A DNA stretch of 64,000 nt from CAIYRG01 sp964494505 (GTDB lineage: Bacteria > Pseudomonadota > Alphaproteobacteria > Micropepsales > Micropepsaceae). Numbering within the stretch: the first letter of the stretch is position 1; every line of letters begins with the position of its first letter. Positions 1 through 7,737 of the stretch are shown in pieces. The notes below the pieces were generated by a model. The model was given only the letters and a program-made list of their open reading frames with translations, made no database searches and was not told the DNA's origin. The stretch spans positions 186,001-250,000 of the forward strand of contig CAZBRO010000002.1 in the NCBI GenBank assembly GCA_964494505.1, in the 5' to 3' direction. The position numbers and the translations under genes are program-made.

Positions 1-1
1 G

Positions 2-2038
2 CTGGCGGTCGAGCATCCCTCGATGACTTCGGCCTACGAAGTCGCCGACCGCTATCTCGGCGGCTTCCACATCGCGCTGCCGGGCGATTGGAACGGCGAC
101 ATCTATTATTCCGAGACCTACGACTCCAGCGCCAATCTGGTGAACGGCACGGCCAATGTGGACGCCGTGTCGGCGGCGCTCGGCTGGACCATCGCACCGG
201 TGGCGCCATCGGGCAGCGCACCCTCGTTCGGCACCTGGACCAAGCCCGGCGCGGTTCCCTACCTGAACCTCTTCTGCGACGCGCGCGTGCTGGCGTGTAA
301 CTCGCCCGCGACGGAGGCCTACATCAACGGCATCCGCAAGTTCGACGAGAAGTTCTGGATCGATGAAAAGGGCGCCAAGTTCGACGGCCCGCTGTTCGAT
401 CTGCCGGGCGGAAACGTGAAGGGCGCGGTTGGCTTCACCTACACCACCAGCAACTTCAACTTCCGGACCATCGACAACACCCAGGCGCCGACCCTGTTGG
501 TGCCGATCGTGAACGATACCATTGTCCGGCATGTCTGGGCGGGCTTCGCGCAGGTCAACGTGCCCATCGTCAGCGACCAGAACAGGCTGCCGCTGGTCGA
601 GAAGTTGAGCCTCGAAGCCTCCTGGCGTCACGACCAGTACAGCGACTTCGGCGGCACCTCCAATCCGAAGGTGGCCATCGACTGGTCGCCGATCGATTGG
701 TTCACGTTCAAATTCGCTTGGGGCACGAACTTCCGCGCACCTGCGGTGGGCGAACTCTCGCGTCTGGCCAACAACGCCATCGCCGAGCAGAACGATCCCT
801 TGGGCGTGAACTCGCCGATTCTCGTCAGTTGCGCGCCGGGTGCGGGTTCGGGCTTTGGCCGCCTCGTCAATCCGGGCGCGGGCCTGGTCGGGTACAGCGT
901 CTCTGGCTGCGGCACGAGCGCGGCCAATCCGGTCGGCATCTCGATGAACGGTGGTGCGGGTCCGGTCCTGGCGGCAGGCTGGCGCAATTTCGTCAACACC
1001 GATGCCCAGACCCTGAAGCCGGAAAAGGCGATGAACTGGGCCGTTGGTGGCGAGTTTGCACCGACTGAATTCCTCAAGGGCCTCGACATTCAGGCCACCT
1101 GGTACAGCGTGAAGCTGACCGGCCTGTTGCAGAGCTTCGGCAATCCGCAATCGAGCTCGCTCAACGACGCCACCAAGGGCTTTGCTTATATCGTCCCGAC
1201 CGATCTCGCCTTCCTGCATACGGCGCCGGGCGACCTGCAGTGCCACAACAACAACACGCCGGGAAATCTCGCCGTCGCGACCAATCTCACGACCGCGGGC
1301 TGCCCGGAATTCGAGCAGATGGTGGTTGGCATCCTGGCCGATCCGAGAAACACGGTGCCCGTCGCCGAGCAGACCAAAGTGCTGTGGCTGAACGACGGCG
1401 GTACCTTCAACCTCGGTTACCAGAAGATGCAGGGCATCGACTGGACGGCGAGCTACGACTTCGATCTGGGAGACCTTGGGGCCTGGAATACCGGCATCAC
1501 GGGCACCTATTATCTGCACCAATATGTGCAGTCGGTACCCGGCACGCCGGTGTTCGATTCCTTCCACAGCCTTGTCGACAACGGCACCCAGCAGTTTGCG
1601 GGCGTCGAGACGCTGCCGCGGTTGAAATACCGGGCGCGTCTGGGTTGGAGCAACGGGCCGTGGAGCGTGACCGGCTTCATGGACTACCAGGGCCACTTCT
1701 ACCAGACCCAGTCGCAGCCGCCGAACGTCAACAATGCTTGCCAGACCGCGGGCGGCACGTTGCCGGGCGGGACTTTCCCCTGCCTTGTCACCGGCTACAC
1801 CAATATCGAGCCGGCATGGATGACGTTCGACTTGTCGATTGGTTACGATACCGGCGACACGCCTGCGAACGATTATCTGAAGCACATGGGGGTTCAGTTC
1901 GTCATCAACAACCTCATGGATAAGCATTCGCCGTTCGAATACCGGATCGGGACCGGCGGCGGAAATCCGGCGGCCATGGACATTCTGAAGCCGAACAACG
2001 GCCGGCAGATCTCACTCATCCTGACCAAGACCTGGTAG
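2..2038 (+). CDS. TonB-dependent receptor, C-terminal part (5' end outside window)
   Basis: The frame is open from the window edge, so only the C-terminal 678 or so residues of an outer-membrane beta-barrel are seen; the plug domain and TonB box lie upstream. Alternating aromatic/polar strands, long extracellular loops with paired Cys, a typical late segment (VQFVINNLMDKHSPFEYRIG) and a terminal aromatic residue (TKTW) fit the TonB-dependent receptor family, which imports siderophores, cobalamin, sugars or oligomers across the outer membrane. The cargo cannot be read from this part. It stands alone, ends at a strong hairpin terminator, and no partner transporter is nearby. The family is well supported; the substrate is unknown. 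Confidence 0.88.
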   Translation: MAVEHPSMTSAYEVADRYLGGFHIALPGDWNGDIYYSETYDSSANLVNGTANVDAVSAALGWTIAPVAPSGSAPSFGTWTKPGAVPYLNLFCDARVLACNSPATEAYINGIRKFDEKFWIDEKGAKFDGPLFDLPGGNVKGAVGFTYTTSNFNFRTIDNTQAPTLLVPIVNDTIVRHVWAGFAQVNVPIVSDQNRLPLVEKLSLEASWRHDQYSDFGGTSNPKVAIDWSPIDWFTFKFAWGTNFRAPAVGELSRLANNAIAEQNDPLGVNSPILVSCAPGAGSGFGRLVNPGAGLVGYSVSGCGTSAANPVGISMNGGAGPVLAAGWRNFVNTDAQTLKPEKAMNWAVGGEFAPTEFLKGLDIQATWYSVKLTGLLQSFGNPQSSSLNDATKGFAYIVPTDLAFLHTAPGDLQCHNNNTPGNLAVATNLTTAGCPEFEQMVVGILADPRNTVPVAEQTKVLWLNDGGTFNLGYQKMQGIDWTASYDFDLGDLGAWNTGITGTYYLHQYVQSVPGTPVFDSFHSLVDNGTQQFAGVETLPRLKYRARLGWSNGPWSVTGFMDYQGHFYQTQSQPPNVNNACQTAGGTLPGGTFPCLVTGYTNIEPAWMTFDLSIGYDTGDTPANDYLKHMGVQFVINNLMDKHSPFEYRIGTGGGNPAAMDILKPNNGRQISLILTKTW

Positions 2039-2057
2039 GTCTCAAGCGCATTGTCAG

Positions 2058-2095
2058 GGCCGCGGCCGGGAAACCGGTCGCGGCCTTTTTCTTTG
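2058..2095 (+). terminator. Rho-independent terminator of the TonB receptor gene
   Basis: A perfect 7-bp stem (GGCCGCG 2058-2064 with CGCGGCC 2079-2085) is extended inward by a further CCGG/CCGG pairing, and is followed by TTTTT (2086-2090). It lies 20 bases after the receptor stop codon. Confidence 0.85.
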
Positions 2096-2222
2096 TGCAA
2101 GGCCGCGGCGGGGGGCTCATATTGGCAGCCTCCCGCTTTTGACGCATGATGGAGCGATGCTTCAAGGACGGCGTGCCGTCTCTTGCCCCGCAAGATTTCC
2201 GTGCTTCTTGAAGGAGGACCCC

Positions 2223-2759
2223 ATGAGAATTCTGTTCGCTTCGGTTTGCGCAGCAGCACTTTTGGCAACGCCTGCTTTTGCCTCTCTCAAGGTCGGCGCC
2301 AAGGCTCCCGATTTTTCGGCAACCGCGTCCATCGGCGGCAAGGAGTTCAAATTCGCGCTCGCCGATGCCCTGAAGAAGGGACCGGTGGTGCTGTATTTCT
2401 ACCCCGCCGCGTTCACGCCCGGCTGTACCATCGAGGCGCACAATTTCGCCGATGCCATGGACGATTTTCAGAAGCTCGGTGCGACTGTGATCGGGGTCTC
2501 GCACGACCCCATCGAGAAGCTCGACCGCTTCTCCCTCACCGAATGCCGCAGCAAGTTCCCGGTCGCGGCCGATGCCAATGGCAGCATCATGAAAAGCTAC
2601 GATTCGGTGTCGAGCGGAGATCCGGAATACGCCGCGCGGACGTCCTATGTCATCGCGCCGGACGGAAGCGTGCTCTACACCTACACTGCGGGCGATCCGA
2701 CGCACCACGTCGAATACACCATGGCCGCGGTCAAGAAATACGCCGACGCGCACAAGTGA
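2223..2759 (+). CDS. Secreted peroxiredoxin (AhpC/TSA, BCP/PrxQ-like)
   Basis: This 178-residue thiol peroxidase reduces H2O2 or organic peroxides. Residues 1-19 form a signal peptide ending AFA, so it should work in the periplasm, unusual for BCP-type enzymes. The peroxidatic motif FTPGCT puts the reactive Cys at about 67; the Cys five residues later found in classic BCP is absent, and another Cys lies at about 107 (TECRS), so the resolving mechanism may be PrxQ-like or 1-Cys. The start at 2223 was chosen because AAGGAGG sits just upstream; a longer frame from 2139 has no such site and would bury the signal peptide. It appears monocistronic. Confidence 0.86.
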   Translation: MRILFASVCAAALLATPAFASLKVGAKAPDFSATASIGGKEFKFALADALKKGPVVLYFYPAAFTPGCTIEAHNFADAMDDFQKLGATVIGVSHDPIEKLDRFSLTECRSKFPVAADANGSIMKSYDSVSSGDPEYAARTSYVIAPDGSVLYTYTAGDPTHHVEYTMAAVKKYADAHK

Positions 2760-2765
2760 GTTTCT

Positions 2766-2835
2766 CGCGAGTGGGGAATAGCGAATAGAGCGGCGGAGAC
2801 GTCCATCATTCGCTATTCGCCACTCACTGCTCGCT
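2766..2835. repeat. Inverted repeat between convergent genes (GCGAATAG family)
   Basis: GAGTGGGGAATAGCGAATAG (from 2769) and CTATTCGCCACTC (2813-2825) form imperfect inverted arms in the gap between the convergent peroxiredoxin and FMN reductase genes. It could act as a two-way terminator or be a small dispersed repeat. The distal arm runs up to the stop codon of the reductase. Confidence 0.5.
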
Positions 2836-3394
2836 ACTGCCAGGCATTGCGCTCGATCCAGGCGGCGAAGTCCGCCATGTATTTGGTGAGGAATTCGCGC
2901 GTGCTGTCCACGGTCAGCTTGCCGTTCTCGTCGAACAGCTTGCCGGCGCCGCCGACATAGGCTTCGGGCATCTGCATCGCCGGCATGTTCAGGAACACCA
3001 GCGATTGGCGAAGGTGATGGTTTGCCCCGAAGCCGCCGATCGCCCCGGGCGATACGCTGATGATTGCGGCGGGCTTCCGATCGAACACGCTTTTTCCGGG
3101 GGGCCGCGAACCGACGTCGATGGCGTTCTTCAAGGCGCCGGGGACGGAGCGGTTATATTCGGGCGTGGCGAACAGCACTGCGTCGGCCGGGCGGATGCGG
3201 TCCCGGAAGGCGGTCCATTCCGCAGGCGGCGTCGCCGTTTCGAGGTCGGCGTTGTAAAGCGGCAATTGCCCGATCTCGACGATGTCGAGCTTGAGAGAGG
3301 CGGGCGCCAATTGGGCGAGCGCAAGTGCGGTCTTCCGCGTGAGGGATTCTTTTCTAAGACTACCGATGAGAACGGCGACGTCTCGTAGGCTCAT
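2834..3394 (-). CDS. NADPH-dependent FMN reductase family protein
   Basis: A 186-residue flavodoxin-fold protein of the NADPH-dependent FMN/azo reductase family (PF03358). The N-terminal phosphate-binding loop GSLRKESLTRK (about 10-20) and the flavin-ring loop TPEYNRSVPGALKNAID (about 76-92) are typical, as is GGFGANHHLRQ. Such cytoplasmic enzymes transfer electrons from NAD(P)H to FMN, quinones, chromate or azo compounds; the substrate is not predictable. The frame is open further upstream, but ATG at 3394 follows TGGAGTG and begins exactly at the fold. It is divergent from the GlcG/HbpS-like gene, with about 110 bases between the two starts. Confidence 0.86.
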   Translation of the reverse strand: MSLRDVAVLIGSLRKESLTRKTALALAQLAPASLKLDIVEIGQLPLYNADLETATPPAEWTAFRDRIRPADAVLFATPEYNRSVPGALKNAIDVGSRPPGKSVFDRKPAAIISVSPGAIGGFGANHHLRQSLVFLNMPAMQMPEAYVGGAGKLFDENGKLTVDSTREFLTKYMADFAAWIERNAWQ

Positions 3395-3506
3395 GGGATT
3401 CACTCCAAATGCCGGCCCGCAGCATAGACGCGTTGCGCGCCCCATGCGCGCTTGCGGCGACGCTTTTCGTGATGCTCTATCGCACTTTATTCGTGAGGGA
3501 AGCGCC

Positions 3507-3923
3507 ATGCTGCATTTCGACAGTCTCGGGCTCGCCGAAGCCGAAAAGGCTATCGCCGGCGGCATTGCGGCTGCACAAGGATTGGGCAAAGCCATGGCTT
3601 TCGCGGTGGCCGACAAAAGCGGCGAGATGATCGCGACCGCCCGCATGGACGGGGCGCACCCGCGAATCCTGCGCCATTCGGTGCGCAAGGCCTATACCGC
3701 GGCCGTGATGTGCCGGCACACGCTCGCTTTCAAGCGCGACCTGAAGGAACGCGACGGCGCGCTCGATCAGTGGGGCGATGCCGACCTCACCACGCTGCCG
3801 GGCGGTTTGGTGGTCGAGACCGATGGTCAGTTCGTCGGCGCGGTGGGGGCGGGGGGAGGCGGCCCGGACGACGAGAGGGTGGCGCGCGCCATGATCCAGG
3901 CAATGGGGTTCAAGCCGGCTTAA
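3507..3923 (+). CDS. GlcG/HbpS family protein (DUF336)
   Basis: A 138-residue protein of the GlcG/HbpS family (PF03928). It has the usual signature: an N-terminal helix pair, AFAVADKSGEMIATARMDGA (about 31-50), a helix with RKAYTA, then LPGGLVVE and a Gly-rich loop GAVGAGGGGPDDE near the C-terminus. Characterised relatives bind haem (HbpS) or are encoded with glycolate oxidase (GlcG); here neither context is present, so the role is unknown. ATG 3507 follows GTGAGGGA. No signal peptide is seen, so it is probably cytoplasmic. Confidence 0.82.
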   Translation: MLHFDSLGLAEAEKAIAGGIAAAQGLGKAMAFAVADKSGEMIATARMDGAHPRILRHSVRKAYTAAVMCRHTLAFKRDLKERDGALDQWGDADLTTLPGGLVVETDGQFVGAVGAGGGGPDDERVARAMIQAMGFKPA

Positions 3924-3969
3924 GCTTCGCCCTCCTCAAGCTTCGATAAATTCAGCGTGGGGAATAAAT

Positions 3970-4016
3970 CTCCTCACCCGAGCTTGTCGAAGGGTGAGCT
4001 TGTCGAAGGGTGGATG
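3970..4016. repeat. Hairpin repeat, core TGAGCTTGTCGA (copy 1)
   Basis: CCTCACCC-GAGCTTGTCGA-AGGGTGAG, then a second partial GAGCTTGTCGAAGGGTGG. It lies between the 3' ends of the convergent GlcG/HbpS-like and 2OG oxygenase genes and belongs to the same family as the copies at 22.4, 30.7 and 41.1 kb. Confidence 0.75.
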
Positions 4017-4019
4017 GCC

Positions 4020-4607
4020 TCACGCGAAATCGAACCAGCCGGTGATGATGTATTTCTCCTGGCTCGGCGAGACGATGCCGCGATGCACATGCGTCCAATC
4101 CGTGGGCCAGATCAAAGTGAGGCCCTTCTTCGGCTGGGCGGTGATCTTCTGGTAGAAGAACTCCGTGCCGCCTTGGTCCGCCACATCGTTCAGATAGGTC
4201 ATGAACACGAGGTGGCGGTTGGCCGACGGCAGCATCTTGCCGATGCGCTCGGTGTGCCAGGCCTTATAGCCCGCACCGGGCTCGTAATATTGCAGGTTGA
4301 TGTTCTCGATGATGCCCCAGGGATTGACCAGGCGGGCATAGGAATATTTGTCGGTGTAGCGCTTCACCACCTCATAGAGGTTGATGATGTATTTGCGGAT
4401 GACCGGGACACCGAACCGGTCCGGTGTCACCACCACGTCCAGCGAATCCTTGATGTCCTTGTTGACGGCGCGGTCGTGGCCGATTTCGCCCGGCGTCTTG
4501 TCTCCGCTCGCCTTGAAGAATTCGATCAGCTCGTCGCAGACCTTGAGATCGGGGATATACCAGGCGCCGATGAAGGATTTCTCCCCGCCAAGTTCCACTT
4601 CGCTCAT
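4020..4607 (-). CDS. 2-oxoglutarate/Fe(II)-dependent oxygenase (prolyl-4-hydroxylase type)
   Basis: A 195-residue double-stranded beta-helix protein. Likely iron ligands are H118 and E120 in AWHTE (a His-x-Glu variant of the usual His-x-Asp) and H175 in THVHRG; K185, ten residues after the distal His, would bind the 2-oxoglutarate carboxylate. QYYEPGAGYKAWH and YLNDVADQGGTEF match the P4H-like branch. Such enzymes hydroxylate amino-acid side chains or small molecules; the target here is unknown. The start at 4607 begins a clean domain; longer versions of the frame run into the divergent RidA gene. No secretion signal. Confidence 0.8.
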   Translation of the reverse strand: MSEVELGGEKSFIGAWYIPDLKVCDELIEFFKASGDKTPGEIGHDRAVNKDIKDSLDVVVTPDRFGVPVIRKYIINLYEVVKRYTDKYSYARLVNPWGIIENINLQYYEPGAGYKAWHTERIGKMLPSANRHLVFMTYLNDVADQGGTEFFYQKITAQPKKGLTLIWPTDWTHVHRGIVSPSQEKYIITGWFDFA

Positions 4608-4710
4608 TGACTCGCCTGCCGGATCGTCTGCAAGAAATACTGCAATGAGCAAGACTACAGGCCCGCAGGCCAATCCAGCAATGCGGCCAAACGCTTGGGG
4701 AAGGTTCGAG

Positions 4711-5853
4711 ATGCGCGATACGGTTCGCCTGCCGCTGTCAACATCCTGGCTCGCACGCGGATTGGATCCGTTGGCCGCGACCCGGATCGGCAACATGGTG
4801 TTCACCGGCGGTGTCGGCGGCATCGACCGGAAGACCGGAGAATTGGCCGCTGGCCCGGAAGCCCAATTCGCTGCCGCCTTCGACAATCTGTTGGCGCTGC
4901 TCGACAAAGCCGGCGCCGGACCCGATTCGGTGGGGCTCCTGACGGTCTGGATTCCGGACCGTACCAACCGTGCCTACATAAATAAGGACTGGCTGCGCCA
5001 TTTCCCCGGCCCCAACCGGCCGGCGCGCAAGACCAATCAGGCGCCCTTGCCCCCAGGCGTGGAGGTGCTGCTGTCCGCCGCCTGTGTCCTCGGCGAGACC
5101 CGCGTGCCGGTCGAAATTCCCGGCCTGTCGCACAAGGACCCGCTTCCCATGGGCGCGCGGATGGGCCTGATGGTGTTTTCCTCCGTGATTGCGCCGGAAG
5201 ACCCCAAGGACGGCAAACTGGTGGAAGGGGCGCTTCCCCAGATCGACCGCGCCTTCGAGAACATGAAGCTGTTCATGCGGGCGGCGGGGGGCACGGATGC
5301 CGACATCAACCACGTCTGGGTGTTCATGAAGGATTTCGCCTTCCAGCACGCGATGGTGGAGCGCTGGGTTGCGGATTATCCCACTTTCGGCGACCGCCCG
5401 GCGCGCAAGACGCTTCCCTATGAGCTTGGGGGTGCGACCGAAATCCAGGTCCAGCTCACCGGGCTGATCGGCGCGAAACGGATCAATTACGAAGTCCCCG
5501 GCGTCGGCCATGACGATCCCATCCCCATGGGTTCGAGCACGGGTGCGCTGCTGCAATCCTCCGGCATGTTCGGGATCGATCCCGCGACTCACAAGCGGGT
5601 GGAGGGTCTGGAGGCCCAACTCCCCACGGCGCTCGCAAACATCCGCGCATTGCTCGGCCAGGCGGGGACGACGCCCGATAGCGTCGCCCACCTGACGGTG
5701 ATGCTGCAGGATTATGCCGACGCGCCGCAGATTTCGGATGCCCTCAGGGGCCTGTTTTCCGATCCCGATTCGACGCCCGCGGTGAAGTTCATCACCTACC
5801 GCATGCCCGCCCATTGGCGGGTGCAATTTCACGTCACCGCCATCATGGGCTGA
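4711..5853 (+). CDS. Triple RidA/YjgF-family fusion protein
   Basis: A 380-residue protein made of three consecutive RidA/YjgF (L-PSP endoribonuclease-like) domains at about 1-125, 126-255 and 256-380. Each repeat has the N-terminal strand (MVFTGGVGGID, MVFSSVIAPED, GMFGIDPATH), a helix with AxxN/AFENM, and a VxxLTVW/V-type strand. The domain joints share a motif: VEIPGLSHKDPLPMG and YEVPGVGHDDPIPMG. Single-domain RidA works as a trimer that hydrolyses reactive imines/enamines at a site between subunits, so this chain could form a pseudo-trimer. The typical RidA Arg that binds the substrate carboxylate is not obvious, so the activity may differ. ATG 4711 follows GGGGAAGG; divergent from the 2OG oxygenase. 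Confidence 0.8.
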   Translation: MRDTVRLPLSTSWLARGLDPLAATRIGNMVFTGGVGGIDRKTGELAAGPEAQFAAAFDNLLALLDKAGAGPDSVGLLTVWIPDRTNRAYINKDWLRHFPGPNRPARKTNQAPLPPGVEVLLSAACVLGETRVPVEIPGLSHKDPLPMGARMGLMVFSSVIAPEDPKDGKLVEGALPQIDRAFENMKLFMRAAGGTDADINHVWVFMKDFAFQHAMVERWVADYPTFGDRPARKTLPYELGGATEIQVQLTGLIGAKRINYEVPGVGHDDPIPMGSSTGALLQSSGMFGIDPATHKRVEGLEAQLPTALANIRALLGQAGTTPDSVAHLTVMLQDYADAPQISDALRGLFSDPDSTPAVKFITYRMPAHWRVQFHVTAIMG

Positions 5854-5897
5854 GGCACCGGCATTATGATAGGCTGAGGCATCGGAGAACCCTTGCC

Positions 5898-6407
5898 ATG
5901 AAACGCGCAATTTTCCTTGCCCTTGCCGTCGGACTCAGCCTTGGTGGGCTCGCACTTGCCTCTGCGGCGACGCTTGCGCCCCAGGTGCATATCGCCGACA
6001 GCAAGCAGCTCCCCACGCCCTTGCCCTATCCCTATGACGAAGGGGCCAACGCCGGCGCGGCCGTGGATGCCGCCTTTGCCCGCGCGAAGGCGAGCGGAAA
6101 GCGGGTGCTGATCGATCTCGGGGGGAATTGGTGTCCGGATTGCCGGATCCTCGCCGGCGTGATGGGTCTTGCCGAAGTGAAGCCCTTCTTGCAGGACCAT
6201 TACGAGATCGTGAGCGTGGATGTCGGCCGCTTCGACAGGAACCTGCAGATTCCACAGCGCTTCGGCGTGGCCAAAGTCACCGGTGTGCCGTGGATGATCG
6301 TCGCCGAGCCCGACGGCAAGGTGCTGGCGAGCTCCTATGAGGTGACGGACGAGCATCATACGACGCCGCAATCCATGATCGACTGGCTCGCGCACTGGGC
6401 GAAATAG
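5898..6407 (+). CDS. Periplasmic thioredoxin-like protein (WCPDC), copy 1
   Basis: A 169-residue thioredoxin-fold protein with an N-terminal signal peptide (about 1-23, ending ASA), so periplasmic. The redox motif is W78-C79-P80-D81-C82 inside GGNWCPDCR, and a cis-Pro occurs in TGVPW. CPDC is rarer than the CGPC of thioredoxin and implies a different redox potential. A preceding PLPYPYDEGAN segment is shared with the paralogue at 14749-15258, which has the same length. Family: thioredoxin (Thioredoxin_7-like); partner unknown. ATG 5898 was chosen because the signal peptide begins there; the frame continues further upstream without a good ribosome site. Confidence 0.83.
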   Translation: MKRAIFLALAVGLSLGGLALASAATLAPQVHIADSKQLPTPLPYPYDEGANAGAAVDAAFARAKASGKRVLIDLGGNWCPDCRILAGVMGLAEVKPFLQDHYEIVSVDVGRFDRNLQIPQRFGVAKVTGVPWMIVAEPDGKVLASSYEVTDEHHTTPQSMIDWLAHWAK

Positions 6408-6559
6408 GTTGTGTCGGCCGGTTAACACATCTCCCTGCAACCATTTGATATAGTTAATATTCCGCGCCGGAAGAACGGCGACGTCGGACGCAATCTGCTT
6501 AATGGCATAGGGCTTAGGCGATTGGTTTTGTCGGGAAGTTTTACACTCTGCCTTTCCGG

Positions 6560-6609
6560 GTTCCATCGAGGTTCCGCTAAGTTCCTGACAACAAACGGAA
6601 CTTACGGAA
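6560..6609. promoter_or_regulatory. Array of GTTCC/GGAAC half-sites upstream of PEP-CTERM gene 1
   Basis: GTTCC occurs at 6560-6564, 6571-6575 and 6581-6585 and GGAAC at 6597-6601; TTCCGCTAAGTTCC (6572-6585) and GGAACTTACGGAA (6597-6609) are near-perfect inverted arms. This lies just upstream of a sigma-54 type promoter, where an enhancer-binding activator would bind. The same half-sites form a palindrome before the second PEP-CTERM gene. Binding by a PrsR/EpsR-like regulator is inferred from the literature on PEP-CTERM systems. Confidence 0.55.
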
Positions 6610-6619
6610 TCGTACAAAA

Positions 6620-6635
6620 TGGCATGAGCCTTGCT
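6620..6635 (+). promoter_or_regulatory. Sigma-54 (-24/-12) promoter of PEP-CTERM gene 1
   Basis: TGGCATGAGCCTTGCT matches the RpoN consensus TGGCACG-N4-TTGCW with one deviation, with GG (6621-6622) and GC (6633-6634) ten bases apart as required. The expected transcript start is near 6646, about 48 bases before ATG 6694. Confidence 0.78.
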
Positions 6636-6693
6636 TTAGAGTTACGCGAGGGGCTGGGTTGCCCCAACGAAATAGTTAACGGGGGTATGTAAT

Positions 6694-7383
6694 ATGCGTT
6701 TGCAGAATATCGTGGGTGCAGTGGCTGGGCTTGGGATGCTGGCGTTCGCGGCGGTTCCCGCGTCGGCGACCACTCTTTTCACGTCGACACAGACCTTAAG
6801 TCATACGTTCAGCACCTTGGACGGTAGCACCAGCCTCAGCTACAACGGCTTTGACAGCACTCTGGGCTCGCTCACCGACGTCCATTTCAAAATGACGATC
6901 TCGGAGACGCTGAATAACGATGTAGCCAATCTCAGCGGGAGTGCGCAAAGCGTCGGCAGTCCGGTTCCACTGACCGCGACCGCGACGACCACCTTGACGG
7001 GGCCGGCAAGTTTGTCGCTGACGAATACTCTCACAACCACGGGATTTGCAGGGACCGTTCCGACCGGACTGAGCGTCGTTGGCACCGCCTCACTCAGCGC
7101 CTACTCGACGAGCACGATCCTGAACGGTAACCCGATTTCGCTTGCGGGCTATATCGGGGGCGTAAACTCGGTGAACCTGTCTCTCGCTTCAGCGGGCACG
7201 CAGGGCGGCTCTGTGCCGGGTCTTGTGTTCACGGGTAACGACGGCAGTGCCGACGTCGATGTGGACGTCTACTACAGCTACACGCCAACGTCTGTTCCGG
7301 AACCCGCCAGCATTGCGTTGCTTGGCGCCGGTCTCCTGGGCGCGGGCGCCGCTTCCCGCCGCCGGAAGGCAAAGAAGTCCTGA
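6694..7383 (+). CDS. PEP-CTERM sorting-domain surface protein 1
   Basis: A 229-residue exported protein: signal peptide about 1-25 (ending ASA), a Ser/Thr-rich low-complexity beta-type body with no recognisable enzyme motif, and a C-terminal PEP-CTERM tail of VPEPAS (about 204-209), a hydrophobic Gly/Ala/Leu helix and the basic end RRRKAKK. Exosortase cleaves such tails during export, and the proteins usually belong to the extracellular matrix or surface of exopolysaccharide-producing bacteria. No exosortase lies in this window. The gene is monocistronic, with its own sigma-54 type promoter and a strong terminator. The body shows no clear sequence match to the neighbouring PEP-CTERM protein, only the same architecture. 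Confidence 0.88.
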   Translation: MRLQNIVGAVAGLGMLAFAAVPASATTLFTSTQTLSHTFSTLDGSTSLSYNGFDSTLGSLTDVHFKMTISETLNNDVANLSGSAQSVGSPVPLTATATTTLTGPASLSLTNTLTTTGFAGTVPTGLSVVGTASLSAYSTSTILNGNPISLAGYIGGVNSVNLSLASAGTQGGSVPGLVFTGNDGSADVDVDVYYSYTPTSVPEPASIALLGAGLLGAGAASRRRKAKKS

Positions 7384-7406
7384 TATCGATAGCTTGAATT
7401 CGAAAG

Positions 7407-7430
7407 CGGCGCCTTCGGGCGCCGTTTTTG
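7407..7430 (+). terminator. Rho-independent terminator of PEP-CTERM gene 1
   Basis: CGGCGCC-TTCG-GGCGCCG (7407-7424) followed by TTTTT; a stable UUCG-type tetraloop hairpin 23 bases after the stop codon. Confidence 0.9.
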
Positions 7431-7610
7431 TTTGTGCTCTGATGTTATTTCAACCTTCAGGGGAAGTTCCCCCAGGTTCCGTCCTGTGACAAATTCCAGC
7501 CCGAGTTGAGACGGCAAGGTTCCATGGGAGAGTTGTAAAGTCTCCCGACGTTTTCCTGTCTGTAATCCGGCCCAAAACCCCAAAATTGTCAGCTATGGTT
7601 TACAAAATAC

Positions 7611-7632
7611 AGAGTTCCATTCGTGGAACTCT
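7611..7632. promoter_or_regulatory. Perfect 9-bp palindrome, probable activator site
   Basis: AGAGTTCCA-TTCG-TGGAACTCT is a perfect inverted repeat 33 bases upstream of the -24 element. It contains the same GTTCC/GGAAC half-sites as the array before the first PEP-CTERM gene. Confidence 0.65.
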
Positions 7633-7665
7633 GCGAACCATTTGAATCTACTGCAATAAAGTCCG

Positions 7666-7681
7666 TGGCACGGAGCTTGCT
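7666..7681 (+). promoter_or_regulatory. Sigma-54 (-24/-12) promoter of PEP-CTERM gene 2
   Basis: TGGCACGGAGCTTGCT is a full match to the RpoN consensus; GG (7667-7668) and GC (7679-7680) are exactly ten bases apart. The transcript start should be near 7692, about 46 bases before ATG 7738. Confidence 0.88.
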
Positions 7682-7737
7682 TTATTAAAACGCGTGGGGG
7701 CTAACGAAAGGCGGACGTGTTTCAAGGGAGTAAAAAC

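Larger units (their letters stand above)
7431..7737. promoter_or_regulatory. Intergenic control region of PEP-CTERM gene 2
   Basis: This stretch of about 350 bases between the two PEP-CTERM genes (counted from 7384) has no supported gene. It holds scattered GTTCC sites (around 7465, 7477 and 7516), a perfect palindrome at 7611-7632 and a consensus sigma-54 promoter at 7666-7681. The base composition is clearly more AT-rich than in the coding sequence. Confidence 0.6.
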
